This document shows positions 13,681-25,850 of a DNA stretch of 64,000 nucleotides, piece by piece. The DNA lies in the NCBI RefSeq assembly GCF_026914265.1, contig NC_069127.1, forward strand, positions 18,549,045 through 18,613,044, in the 5' to 3' direction. A program made the position numbers and the translations under genes. The DNA is from Mya arenaria (lineage: Eukaryota > Mollusca > Bivalvia > Myida > Myidae). The stretch's first letter is position 1, and each line of letters starts with the position of its first letter. Below the pieces are notes generated by a model, which was not told the origin of the DNA, did not search any database, and saw only the letters and a list, made by a program, of their open reading frames with translations.

Positions 13681-13994
13681 TAAGACTTCACTGTTTGATG
13701 ACCTAGAAAACAACACCAGTCACAAGTAAATACTGTGCCAGAAACTTCTTAGACAGTGCTATGCAAGGAATTGTTTCCTGTTTCCCGTTAGTGTTTTTGT
13801 ATGAAATTGTGTTCTTGTAGTATAAATATGGTGTAATACGAAGCGAAAATAAAACACAGCTTCCAATCACTGACCTGTGTACAATGCCAATAACGTCTAC
13901 TGCAGGTCATTTTATTTATTTATGTATCAATACGACGTACCTAAGCATACTGCAGGTCATAATGTGCTACAACGTGTTAAAACTTATTATATAG
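13681..13994. other. Junction between the 64-bp and 65-bp arrays
   Basis: About 300 bp of unique-looking AT-rich sequence. TACTGCAGGTCAT occurs twice, near 13899 and 13949. No gene was recognised. Confidence 0.5.
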
Positions 13995-16900
13995 TGACAC
14001 GGCGTGTTATGGCGGGACAGGGTAACGTGGGTGCGAGGAAGTCTCAACATAGCTAACCGCAGCACAGCGTGTTATGGCGGGGCAGGGTAACGTGGGTGCG
14101 AGGAGGTCTCAACATAGCTAACCGCAGCACAACGTGTTATGGCGGGGCAGGGTAACGTGGGAGCGAGGAAGTCTCAACATAGCTTACCGCAGCACAGCGT
14201 GTTATGGCGGGGCAGGATAACGTGGGTGCGAGGAAGTCTCAACATAGCTAACCGCAGCTCAGCGTGTTATGGCGGGACAGGGTAACGTGGGTGCGAGGAG
14301 GTCTCAACATAGCTAACCGCAGCACAGCGTGTTATGGCGGGGCAGGGTAACGTGGGTGCGAGGAGGTCTCAACATAGCTAACCGCAGCACAGCGTGTTAT
14401 GGCGGGGCAGGGTAACGTGGGTGCGAGGAGGTCTCAACATAGCTAACCGCAGCACAGCGTGTTATGGCGGGACAGGGTAACGTGGGTGCGAGGAGGTCTC
14501 AACATAGCTAACCGCAGCACAGCGTGTTATGGCGGGACAGGGTAACGTGGGTGCGAGGAAGTCTCAACATAGCTAACCGCAGCACAGCGTGTTATGGCGG
14601 GACAGGGTAACGTGGGTGCGAGGAAGTCTCAACATAGCTAACCGCAGCACAGCGTGTTATGGCGGGACAGGGTAACGTGGGTGCGAGGAGGTCTCAACAT
14701 AGCTAACCGCAGCACAGCGTGTTATGGCGGGACAGGGTAACGTGGGTGCGAGGAGGTCTCAACATAGCTAACCGCAGCACAGCGTGTTATGGCGGGACAG
14801 GGTAACGTGGGTGCGAGGAGGTCTCAACATAGCTTACCGCAGCACAGCGTGTTATGGCGGGACAGGGTAACGTGGGTGCGAGGAAGTCTCAACATAGCTA
14901 ACCGCAGCACAGCGTGTTATGGCGGGGCAGGATAACGTGGGTGCGAGGAAGTCTCAACATAGCTAACCGCAGCTCAGCGTGTTATGGCGGGGCAGGGTAA
15001 CGTGGGTGCGAGGAGGTCTCAACATAGCTTACCACAGCACAGCGTGTTATGGCGGGACAGGGTAACGTGGGTGCGAAGAGGTCTCAACATAGCTTACCGC
15101 AGCACAGCGTGTTATGGCGGGACAGGGTAACGTGGGTGCGAAGAGGTCTCAACATAGCTTACCGCAGCACAGCGTGTTATGGCGGGGCAGGGTAACGTGG
15201 GTGCGAAGAGGTCTCAACATAGCTAACCGCAGCACAGCGTGTTATGGCGGGACAGGGTAACGTGGGTGCGAGGAAGTCTCAACATAGCTAACCGCAGCTC
15301 AGCGTGTTATGGCGGGACAGGGTAACGTGGGTGCGAGGAAGTCTCAACATAGCTTACCGCAGCACAGCGTGTTATGGCGGGACAGGGTAACGTGGGTGCG
15401 AGGAAGTCTCAACATAGCTTACCGCAGCACAGCGTGTTATGGCGGGACAGGGTAACGTGGGTGCGAGGAAGTCTCAACATAGCTTACCGCAGCACAGCGT
15501 GTTATGGCGGGACAGGGTAACGTGGGTGCGAGGAAGTCTCAACATAGCTTACCGCAGCACAACGTGTTATGGCGGGGCAGGGTAACGTGGGTGCGAGGAG
15601 GTCTCAACATAGCTTACCGCAGCACAGCGTGTTATGGCGGGACAGGGTAACGTGGGTGCGAGGAGGTCTCAACATAGCTTACCGCAGCACAGCGTGTTAT
15701 GGCGGGGCAGGGTAACGTGGGTGCCAAGAGGTCTCAACATAGCTTACCGCAGCACAACGTGTTATGGCGGGGCAGGGTAACGTGGGTGCGAGGAAGTCTC
15801 AACATAGCTAACCGCAGCTCAGCGTGTTATGGCGGGACAGGGTAACGTGGGTGCGAGGAAGTCTCAACATAGCTAACCGCAGCACAACGTGTTATGGCGG
15901 GACGGGGTAACGTGGGTGCGAGGAAGTCTCAACATAGCTAACCGCAGCACAACGTGTTATGGCGGGACAGGGTAACGTGGGTGCGAGGAAGTCTCAACAT
16001 AGCTTACCGCAGCACAGCGTGTTATGGCGGGACAGGGTAACGTGGGTGCGAGGAGGTCTCAACATAGCTAACCGCAGCACAACGTGTTATGGCGGGGCAG
16101 GGTAACGTGGGTGCGAGGAAGTCTCAACATAGCTAACCGCAGCACAGCGTGTTATGGCGGGACAGGGTAACGTGGGTGCGAGGAAGTCTCAACATAGCTA
16201 ACCGCAGCACAGCGTGTTATGGCGGGACAGGGTAACGTGGGTGCGAGGAAGTCTCAACATAGCTTACCGCAGCACAGCGTGTTATGGCGGGACAGGGTAA
16301 CGTGGGTGCGAGGAAGTCTCAACATAGCTTACCGCAGCACAGCGTGTTATGGCGGGACAGGGTAACGTGGGTGCGAGGAAGTCTCAACATAGCTAACCGC
16401 AGCACAGCGTGTTATGGCGGGACAGGGTAACGTGGGTGCGAGGAAGTCTCAACATAGCTAACCGCAGCACAGCGTGTTATGGCGGGGCAGGGTAACGTGG
16501 GTGCGAGGAAGTCTCAACATAGCTAACCGCAGCACAGCGTGTTATGGCGGGACAGGGTAACGTGGGTGCGAGGAGGTCTCAACATAGCTAACCGCAGCAC
16601 AGCGTGTTATGGCGGGGCAGGGTAACGTGGGTGCGAGGAAGTCTCAACATAGCTAACCGCAGCACAGCGTGTTATGGCGGGGCAGGGTAACGTGGGTGCG
16701 AGGAGGTCTCAACATAGCTAACCGCAGCACAGCGTGTTATGGCGGGACAGGGTAACGTGGGTGCGAGGAAGTCTCAACATAGCTAACCGCAGCACAACGT
16801 GTTATGGCGGGACAGGGTAACGTGGGTGCGAGGAAGTCTCAACATAGCTAACCGCAGCACAACGTGTTATGGCGGGACAGGGTAACGTGGGTGCGAGGAA

Positions 16901-18520
16901 GTCTCAACATAGCTAACCGCAGCACAGCGTGTTATGGCGGGACAGGGTAACGTGGGTGCGAGGAAGTCTCAACATAGCTAACCGCAGCACAGCGTGTTAT
17001 GGCGGGACAGGGTAACGTGGGTGCGAGGAAGTCTCAACATAGCTTACCACAGCACAGCGTGTTATGGCGGGACAGGGTAACGTGGGTGCGAGGAGGTCTC
17101 AACATAGCTTACCGCAGCACAGCGTGTTATGGCGGGACAGGGTAACGTGGGTGCGAGGAGGTCTCAACATAGCTAACCGCAGCACAGCGTGTTATGGCGG
17201 GACAGGGTAACGTGGGTGCGAGGAGGTCTCAACATAGCTAACCGCAGCACAGCGTGTTATGGCGGGACAGGGTAACGTGGGTGCGAGGAAGTCTCAACAT
17301 AGCTAACCGCAGCACAGCGTGTTATGGCGGGACAGGGTAACGTGGGTGCGAGGAAGTCTCAACATAGCTTACCGCAGCACAGCGTGTTATGGCGGGACAG
17401 GGTAACGTGGGTGCGAGGAGGTCTCAACATAGGTAACCGCAGCACAGCGTGTTATGGCGGGACAGGGTAACGTGGGTGCGAGGAGGTCTCAACATAGCTT
17501 ACCGCAGCACAGCGTGTTATGGCGGGACAGGGTAACGTGGGTGCGAAGAAGTCTCAACATAGCTTACCGCAGCACAGCGTGTTATGGCGGGACAGGGTAA
17601 CGTGGGTGCGAGGAAGTCTCAACATAGCTTACTGCAGCACAGCGTGTTATGGCGGGGCAGGATAACGTGGGTGCGAGGAAGTCTCAACATAGCTAACCGC
17701 AGCTCAGCGGAGGAAGTCTCAACATAGCTTACCGCAGCACAACGTGTTATGGCGGGGCAGGGTAACGTGGGTGCGAGGAGGTCTCAACATAGCTTACCGC
17801 AGCACAGCGTGTTATGGCGGGACAGGGTAACGTGGGTGCGAAGAGGTCTCAACATAGCAGCGTGTTATGGCGGGGCAGGGTAACGTGGGTGCGAGGAGGT
17901 CTCAACATAGCTTACCGCAGCACAGCGTGTTATGGCGGGACAGGGTAACGTGGGTGCGAGGAGGTCTCAACATAGCTTACCGCAGCACAGCGTGTTATGG
18001 CGGGGCAGGGTAACGTGGGCGCGAGGAAGTCTCAACATAGCAAACCGCAGCACAGCGTGTTATGGCGGGACAGGGTAACGTGGGTGCGAGGAGGTCTCAA
18101 CATAGCTAACCGCAGCACAGCGTGTTATGGCGGGACAGGGTAACGTGGGTGCGAGGAAGTCTCAACATAGCTAACCGCAGCACAGGGTGTTATGGCGGGA
18201 CAGGGTAACGTGGGTGCGAGGAGGTCTCAACATAGCTTACCGCAGCACAGCGTGTTATGGCGGGGCAGGGTAACGTGGGTGCGAGGAAGTCTCAACATAG
18301 CTTACCACAGCACAGCGTGTTATGGCGGTGCAGGGTAACGTGGGTGCGAGGAAGTCTCAACATAGCTAACCGCAGCACAGCGTGTTATGGCGGTGCAGGG
18401 TAACGTGGGTGCGAGGAAGTCTCAATATAGCTAACCGCAGCACAGCGTGTTATGGCGGGACAGGGTCACATGGGTGCGAGGAAGTCTCAACATAGCTAAC
18501 CGCAGCACAACGTGTCAACA
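13995..18520. repeat. 65-bp GC-rich satellite, about 70 copies
   Basis: The unit contains AGCGTGTTATGGCGGGACAG, GGTAACGTGGGTGCGAGGAA and GTCTCAACATAGCTAACCGC. Copies are nearly identical. Most differences fall at a few sites: GGGACAG/GGGGCAG, GAGGAA/GAGGAG/GAAGAG, CTAACC/CTTACC, AGCAC/AGCTC and AGCG/AACG. Shortened units occur near 17709 and 17859. Homogeneity of this degree suggests recent expansion or ongoing unequal exchange. No open frame or RNA promoter was recognised. Confidence 0.97.
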
Positions 18521-19044
18521 AACGCTGACAGTATCGACCGATGGGACGCGTTATGTTTATGTTGTGTCACGTCTTTGCTGCTCTATAGCTACGTTGGGAC
18601 TGTAGATGTAGGTTGAAAACATCTACAACAAAAAATAAAAAATAAATCAAGATGATAATTTCCAATTATAATACATTCAATGTAAGTGTGACAACTCAAA
18701 CATTTATCAATAAACCATTGAATAAATTCGTAAACGTTGCTGGTTTCGTTATTGGCATATCATATGATAAATTATATCAATAAGACATTAAGTTAACCCT
18801 GACAGTTATTGTCTTCTGTCATTTAAACTTCGGTTGATTGAGCTGCTGAGTCTATAAATTCTAGACAATAGTAATTTATATTTTATATTGTGCACCTTAT
18901 ACGACGAGTAAGGAACCCCGATCCAATACCAAGTATAGTACATGTACATTAGATGCAGGTGGGACAGCTCATTTCATTATTACATAACCTATAATTAATT
19001 ATATTAAAACCGTTTGAACCTTTCTTTTCTAGTACTGAAAACAT
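18521..19044. other. Satellite flank with a duplicated block
   Basis: No gene was recognised. The stretch 18.70-18.87 kb shares blocks with 26.80-26.97 kb, for example ATTCGTAAACGT and GTCTTCTGTC. This suggests a diverged duplicated segment or an unnamed dispersed repeat. Confidence 0.45.
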
Positions 19045-19345
19045 TAAGTTCACTAGCAGATCAAAGGGGGTGGGCGCACCTGGCGCCCCCCCCCCCACAC
19101 ACACACCCATAATCCCCCCAAAAATATAGTTTACTTTTATTTCAATATTGGAGAAAAAAGTTATAGAATACTCAAAATGCACCATTTCGAACTTGAAATT
19201 ATTAAAATTTCCTTGTGGGAGTACCCGAATCCTCCCTACCAACACATTAAACCAGATAAAATTCCGGTTCTGAGGGAGGAACGCGGGTCAAAAGGTTACG
19301 CCCCCTCTAACGTCGAATCCTTCCTTGGTCGCCCCTTAAGTTAAA
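19045..19345 (-). mobile_element. Dispersed DNA-element copy (CAGGGGCG-ended family)
   Basis: The reverse complement shows the same order of blocks as at 9.07 kb: a GGGGCG-type start near 19337, then GTTGGTAGGGAGGATTCGGG, then TTCGAAATGGTGCATTTTGA. It ends in a poly-G tract (seen as C at 19083-19095). The 98-codon minus-strand open frame here is a by-product. Confidence 0.65.
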
Positions 19346-19889
19346 CGTGACACTTACTGTCTTCCGTTATTTCGACTTTGGTTGATTTCGCTGATGTGTC
19401 TCTTTCTTGGTCGAACAAATATGGCCAAAGGTGATGTTTTACGGACTGATTTTACCCAACTGAGGCCACATGCAAGTATTTAAAGTAAGCCAGGGGCAGC
19501 TGTTGGGATCTGCATCATACATTCAAGTCTCTGTGATTAAAACACGTTTGCCCCTGAAATCTAATTGAGGCTTTAAACTCTGGATTTCTGCATTGCGAAT
19601 GAAACGATGATGCTGAGGCCCCACTTCGTTCGCTGTATTTAGGGGCTTTTAAGTATGCGGTCGCAGAAAGTCAGAAGATGTCATATTTTGGTATACATAT
19701 TTTTAAAATAGTTTAAATGGCGGATCTTGATGGATAATTTGTTATGCAATGGGTGAGTGGTGTTATCCTCAATAATTTTATTATCACGTACATGCCGATA
19801 TTAGAAATGATACTTTACATACCTAAAGGTTACCTTTTCCGCAAACTCAACCCTCGACAATAAACTATCAGCATGAACCACAACACACA

Positions 19890-20142
19890 TGCGGATTCAG
19901 TGTAGTGGCGTCCCCCCCCCCCCCGCCCCCCTTGTCCAAGTTTACTTATATAGCGTCAATATCGGAGAAAGTCATAAAATACGCTTAAAATGCACCTTTC
20001 GAACTAGAAATGTTAAAAATTTACTTTGGCGAGTAACACAGTGAAAATTTTAAGGCATGTAAATTTCGGTTCTAATGGAGGGGCGAATTTCAAAAAGCTG
20101 CACCCTTACCAAGTTACGCCCTCTTCACGAGCCGCCCCTGCA
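19890..20142 (-). mobile_element. Second nearby copy of the same dispersed element
   Basis: The reverse complement starts at CAGGGGCGGCTCGTGAAGAG near 20142. It continues with blocks matching the 19.05-kb copy, such as AGTTCGAAAGGTGCATTTTA, and ends in a poly-G tract. The two copies lie in the same orientation about 550 bp apart and are well diverged. Confidence 0.65.
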
Positions 20143-20496
20143 ACATTCCACTTCCCGAAGTGTATTTTTGAAAAGAAAGATAATAAAATAACATATTAAA
20201 CAGTTAAACGTTTAACAAAAATAATTTTGCTGCACACTAGTAGCTTTTTGCTCTACACAAATATTAGTTTAAATATAAAACACATTCATGTATCTCCAAA
20301 TCTTAATCTGCGATGTGTTTTGGGGTATTCATTATTCACCTTACATATGCTTAATCAAAATAATATTTAATATGATTAGCCTGATTCCAAGCAATAAATG
20401 GTTTTCCAAATTTCAAATCGAAATCCCATATAAAGTCGAGGAGCATGGTATAATGCTCATTATAAGTCGATTAGATAGGAGGGTGAAGAGATAAAG

Positions 20497-20584
20497 ATGG
20501 ATTTGATGAAAAAATGTTTTAATATATACTGTTGTGTTTGTTTGATATATCTTAATATAACCATTGAAGGACGCGATACCAATG
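20497..20584 (+). CDS. Exon 1 of the membrane protein: signal peptide
   Basis: It encodes 29 residues beginning MDLMKKCFNIYCC, with a basic start and a hydrophobic core, and ends in phase 1 at a GTGAGT donor. Confidence 0.75.
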
Positions 20585-22711
20585 GTGAGTGCCATATTTT
20601 AATATTTTAATATTTTAGATAGTTAAAACGCTTATCTATACTTAATTTAATTATTACAGTGATCGACCTGTTAATCAAATATATATTTTAAAAGATAAAC
20701 ACTTTCTTAAATAAGACTTAAACCGAACATCATCATAAATCAAGACAGCATAGAGGATCATACTGGATCTACATGCTATACAGGGTCGTTTATTTGTCAT
20801 ATATACTACTTATTTCAATGTAGAGATCTCAGGGGAAACCATCTACTACAACAATGCGTTAGGAGATTTCCGGCCGTGCTCGGACATTTGTGAACCATCC
20901 GCCAGTTCTTCACAAAGATGTGCATTCCACTGCCCAAGTCAGTTCACTAATTATCTTCTGTGTTTATGTAAGAAATAGTTTGATGACATGTATTAAAGTC
21001 TTAATGATCAAGAACGGGCGGCGGAGGCGTAGCGAACGAGTCTTTCTTAATCACTAAGATTTTACTTCAGGTCATCTTACCAAGTTAGAATACAACCTCA
21101 TTTGCTAACATATTGTCAACGCAAAATCTGACGCAGGGAGTGCGTGTCGGATGAGTGGCAGTAGGTGGACCTTTAAACACTCGCGTGAAGTGAAAATCTT
21201 ATTATTACGCCTAGTACTAAATGATTTCAAATTCATCGGCTGTAACTGTAAGTTGTATTGTAATAACCGGTTTACATGAAGATATTTTAATGAATCTATA
21301 AATAATTCGGATAAAACCGATTGAAGTCTATTTTAAGGGTTAATTTCCAATATCTATTATTGATATATAAATATATATTCGGAAACCCAGTAGACAGTAA
21401 TGGACGGGATCCCTTCGATGATTAGATAATGAATATGAAATTCAATTTCAGACTTCAAACTAAATCCCGACCAAAATACGGTCCGGCAAAACAACAATAA
21501 TGATGGCAGTTGGAGGTTCGGGTTGGTGTCTATACCTGTTGTCTTAGTGTTGGTTACGGCGACGCTGTATTTTGCCAAGAAACCAAACATAAACCGTTTT
21601 GTTTCAAACCAGATAGCTCGATGTCCTAGATTATTACTTCAAAATCAAGGAGATCAACATACAGACGACATTGAACTTCAAACAATAAACGTTTCCCCGA
21701 CCGCGGTTGGAAATCCTAAGGAACTCCAGCATTTGCTTGGTCCTAGACATGATCTCATGAGTGAAAATGGTAAATGAGAAATACTAGTGTAACTGTTTGT
21801 ATTGCTGTTTCACCGACCGATCTTTGAATAATTTTCCGTTTAACCTTGAGCTATTACGCACCAGTCAATTGTAACCACGCCCCCCCCCCCCCCCAGGTCC
21901 GGGGGTATACCGGGGATAGCCGGGGAAATGGGCCGTGTTTTTACCTTTCAGGTGGCCCCGCAATGCCGGGTGAATGTGGTGGTTTTGTCTTCGCTGTAAA
22001 TATAGCCGGGAATGGGCCTAACCTAGGGTCCATGGGGTGCGGGGGCATTTGGCGGGGAATTTACCATCTGTTCGTCCCCGCAGGACGGGGATTTTAGCCG
22101 GGGTTGGCTGGACCGAAAGTCAAAGTCCCCGCTATTCCCCGGACCTGGGGGAGCCGTGGTTACAATTGACAGGTGCATTATAGTTTAACTGATATGAATG
22201 TCATGTGTACACATACTCAGATGTGGCAAAGACACTGATTGATAATTCATATACTGTTTCAGCACCTGCGAATGTCATGTCCGCCAGAGAACCGGAAACC
22301 CTTTATCAACATGGTCCTTCTGCATTCCACATTGGAGCAACGGTAGGGTATATATTTAATTATAAATAAACGGATACCGGGAATTGATTGTAATTGAAGT
22401 TTAAAACTGATGATGAAGAAAACATAAGTGTACCATATACTGTATTCAGTCTTCTGCAGGTGCCACTGACTGATAACGAGTTGGGCCCTCCAATACCATC
22501 CGCTCAGACCTCTACTCACAACGACGTGCTTGACAACATCAGACTAACGGAGAACAACCGCCTCGTTAACGTCCCTGAGCTTCCCTCTGGGCCGGAAGAT
22601 ATTGATCACACTACTACACTCAATTTCAAAAACTTTAACACAGTGGTCATTCACAAAAGAGATTCACTCGATTGTGACGTGACAGTTCGCACTAGAGAAC
22701 CCCCAGTCTAG
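20497..22711 (+). CDS. Small type I membrane protein, four-cysteine ectodomain (unrecognised)
   Basis: Five exons join in frame: 20497-20584, 20824-20937, 21452-21769, 22263-22342 and 22460-22711. All junctions are GT-AG and the phases fit (1, 1, 1, 0). The product is 283 residues. An in-frame stop 21 bp upstream supports the start codon. Residues 1 to about 24 form a signal peptide. The ectodomain carries four cysteines (C48, C52, C62, C66; C-x3-C-x9-C-x3-C) and then an N/Q-rich linker. Residues 90-109 form one membrane segment followed by KK. The roughly 174-residue cytoplasmic tail is acidic and proline-rich, with no death domain, kinase or ITAM seen. SAQTS at about 216-220 loosely resembles a TRAF-binding site. 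This could be a one-domain receptor like the small TNF-receptor relatives, but the cysteine spacing does not match one I know. Function unknown. Confidence 0.75.
21858..22176. mobile_element. Foldback element with GCACC...GGTGC ends in intron 3
   Basis: The ends are inverted: GTCAATTGTAACCACG on the left and CGTGGTTACAATTGAC on the right, with GGTCCGGGG and CCCCGGACC blocks further in. The interior is rich in CCGGGG and has a C14 run. Partial relatives lie at 32.13, 33.62 and 34.49 kb. It has no coding capacity and sits inside intron 3 of the membrane-protein gene. Confidence 0.75.
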
Positions 22712-24421
22712 AGTCTCAATAGAACGTCACTTTGCTGTTTATAACCACGGACCTTCATTTCCATGAATCTTTCTCATTGGTTTTACGTTTTAAGAAACAT
22801 TCATAACAATTCTAAAATTAGTTTCCATTACCTGGTTAAAGGAATACAAAAGCTATACTTATCACAGAAGTGAACGCCGCCCTCCCTCCCCCACCCCGCC
22901 CCCAGCTCAGTAAGAGTTTACAAGAAGTATTTTTGGAAATATTGTAATAACGTTGTAATGAACATTTAATGAATCTCGCCGTGCCCGCTTTGATGACATT
23001 TTGTTAAGCAGCATCCCTTAAATTATCCTTGCTGTATGACAATTGCAGAAGAAATAACTCTATAATCGCGAGGTCAATCACATTTACGAATTATTAAGTA
23101 ATTTCAAGAATAAATGGAATAAAAACATAATTATGCAATGTACGGCAATTCCGAGCGCAATAAATATTGTTTTAGGAGGTGTTGCGGTAAACTGTCAAAG
23201 CGTTGCTTTGATATTTCCGTTCTGTTCTGATATATAAAAATTGTAAAATTCATAGGTTGTTCAATTTTAAAACATTTTTTATAGCTGCGGTGTTATAGTT
23301 TTAATGGTGCTTGTATTTGTTTTATCAAGAAATTGCTTATAATGTATAAAGGTTTGTTCTTGTAAATGTTTCATCCGCAGAATAAACGAAATCTGTTATT
23401 GTCGCGTTCTTGTCGCGTGGATAACGCTCCTCGTGTTACGACGATAGTGCCTATCACTGTTTGTTATTGCTGGAATGATTGTTAACAGTGTTTGCGCTGA
23501 CGCCTCTGGCTCAGTGCCTGTGGAAGTCAGTGCCCACTACTGAAGCGGGAAGATACCCAATTGCTCCTAGAACGCAACCATGTACTGTCGCTCCTGGCTG
23601 TAACTAACGCCTGCAGAAGAAGTGTTTGATACATTCAAATACATACTGCAGTTCCCGACGAAAGGCAACGCATGGTTATGCATGATACGACCCAGTCTAT
23701 CGCAGTCTATATGCCTCTTTGGCTTTTAGTTTTAAAATCCTGCAATTAAAGGCACCTAAGACGAGTAGAATCTCCTTTAACATCAGGGAGGCCACTTTAA
23801 AACACTTCTTATATTTACGGTATAATGGGACGTTTTCATAACAAATTGGTCAAATGTGAGTTCGTTGGCATGCCGTGTTTGGGAAATATTGTTTGAGTGT
23901 TCTCAAAACGTAAAACGTTCTGGAAGACAATACGCACACTTTCGGAAAGCCTATGAATTGATGGAGTCGGTAGACTAGGTCTCTCAAATGTAGGAGCGAG
24001 TTCATAACGTAGAAATATGCAATAACTTACCTGACTTGTGCTCTTTTGCCTTACTTCCTGTAAATACGTTACCAATTGTAGGTCACGTGACAAAATTGCC
24101 CCGCCCCCCACTCGTTAAGGACATTTTATAACAATAAAGCATAAATTTATGTTAGTAAATACGCTAACAAACATATTTCCTGAACTCGTTGAATAAAATT
24201 GTTTATTATATACCCATCATAAATCCACACGCAATACATATCGCAAAATACGGTAGTCCGTATTCCACTCTTGTGACGTCACGTCATAAGTATCGTTGCA
24301 CGATGTTATAATGACGTCATAAAACAAAATAGCGCGTCGTTATAATGACATTTATTATGAAAACACGTGGCTTTTAATTGATCTAACCACAAATGTATAT
24401 AATAAAAGGGTTATTATTACA
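22712..24421. other. 3' flank of the membrane-protein gene
   Basis: Probable 3' untranslated region, then intergenic DNA. The first good AATAAA is at 23109-23114, about 400 bp past the stop. A 91-codon minus-strand frame at 23.8-24.1 kb has no recognisable features. Confidence 0.4.
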
Positions 24422-24555
24422 GCGTTTTGATCCGGAATGTCGAATTCGACTCTCGTGGATTTTTGCAGAATTTGATTTCACTCGGCTTGCGCCTCGTGAA
24501 ATCCGAATCTGCAAAAATCCACTCGATTCGATTACAACCTCCCGGATCAAAACGC
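24422..24555. repeat. 134-bp inverted repeat (hairpin element)
   Basis: The ends are GCGTTTTGATCCGG and CCGGATCAAAACGC. The arms continue with GTGGATTTTTGCAGA opposed by TCTGCAAAAATCCAC, so the whole segment can fold back. It has no coding content and is most likely a very short foldback element. Confidence 0.75.
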
Positions 24556-24642
24556 AGTACAAATAACATTATTGTTTGATAAGGCGATTAGTGACAGATC
24601 CCAGTAGCGGGTCCAGGTTTCTCAGTTGGGGGGGGGGGGGCG

Positions 24643-25500
24643 TTTACTATGGAACGCCGGGGCTCAATGCTTCTTGCGAAATGCGTTATGCAAATGCTAT
24701 ATATAAAACAATAGTTTCATTTTCGACCAATCGAATGGCCGGGTACGGAATTACGGAAGCTCGTGCTATGTGCAATCTAAATATAGTAACACCTCCTGAA
24801 TAACGGATTTCCTTCGCATCTCGCATTTCGCAGGAAGCATTTTAAAATCATTTAGCATCTCGCATTTTGCACAAAAATCATTTCCAAAAAAGAATTTCGC
24901 ATATGGCATAACACAATCAAATTGAATCGGACGAAATATTGTGCACGTTCCGAACTGCTCCCGGCAGTGAAGGGGATGTAAGACATAGGCTACTGATACT
25001 GCTACAGAAATATTATTTTACGGTGGAAGAAACGATACTCTTTCTAACCTAACGCGTTTACAGCAATATACAGAGTTGCACATCTTGCTATTCGCAATCT
25101 AACTGACTTTCTGGCATATTTTCTCTAGGACACCTTTACTTTACCGTTTCTGAATATTATATTGTATCGGTGTGTTTATATATGTTATTCTAATGAATAG
25201 ACACAACAAACGTATTATTTTTCACCTCTGTTACATGCAGATAAAAGCATTTTTCAAATTAATGTGTTCCTTTTTTTCATTTCATACAAAATGATTCTGC
25301 TCAATTTATGCTAACAACGGTAAAAAATATTGAATCGAAGCTTTTCGCATTTCGCAAAAAGAATTTCGCATTAAGCAATTCGCAAAAAGCATTTCGTATA
25401 AAGCATTAAGCGTTTTGCAAAAAAAAAAAAGCATTATGCAAAAAGCATGAAGTATTTCGCATTTCGCAAGAAGCATTGTGCCCCGGCGTTCCATAGTTTA
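24643..25500. mobile_element. 858-bp non-autonomous element with about 45-bp inverted ends
   Basis: The left end ACTATGGAACGCCGGGGC is matched on the right by GCCCCGGCGTTCCATAGT, and pairing continues through ATGCTTCTTGCGAAATGCG. Inside each end are degenerate direct and inverted runs of GCATTTCGCAAAAAGC-like motifs. No transposase is present. A 12-bp G run abuts the left end. Confidence 0.8.
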
Positions 25501-25789
25501 CACTGTTTTTACAAAGCTTGAACTGCGAGAGACACTTTGTTACGTAGTAACGCCGTTGTGCTGATCGTCACCTCCCTATAGATCAAGTTTCTTTCCCCGC
25601 ATAAATTGAAAGACCTTGGTAAAATTGAAAAAGTAATTCATACAGTTATTGGGCAAACTTTAATGTTTGTTCAGTGACACCGAGTGAAAGTGTCTGCTTT
25701 AAGCAAGTAGTCCGCTGAATTCTCGTGTATTTGATCTCTTAAGTTAATCTTCTTTCATATTATCGGATTTGGTGAAAATGTTACTGGAT

Positions 25790-25850
25790 TGCTAAACGGT
25801 TTGGATCCGGATAAGACGCCGAGTTACTCGGCGTCTGATCCGGATCCAAT
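25790..25850. repeat. Near-perfect palindrome around 25818
   Basis: TTGGATCCGGATAAGACGCC and GGCGTCTGATCCGGATCCAA flank a short GAGTTACTC centre, with one mismatch per arm. It may be the core of a small foldback element. No gene is attached. Confidence 0.8.

Noticed and set aside
11152-13683. Several 100-200 codon frames with GGHKPHVCRVQLHLRPHRRV repeats
   Set aside because: The histidine/cysteine pattern suggests zinc fingers at first sight, but it comes from the 64-bp unit. The same array is open in all three frames and one reverse frame.
13995-18520. CRISPR-like array
   Set aside because: Units are contiguous and nearly identical, with no unique spacers, and the window is eukaryotic.
23836-24111. 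91-codon minus-strand frame
   Set aside because: No recognisable motif, signal peptide or acceptor/donor context.
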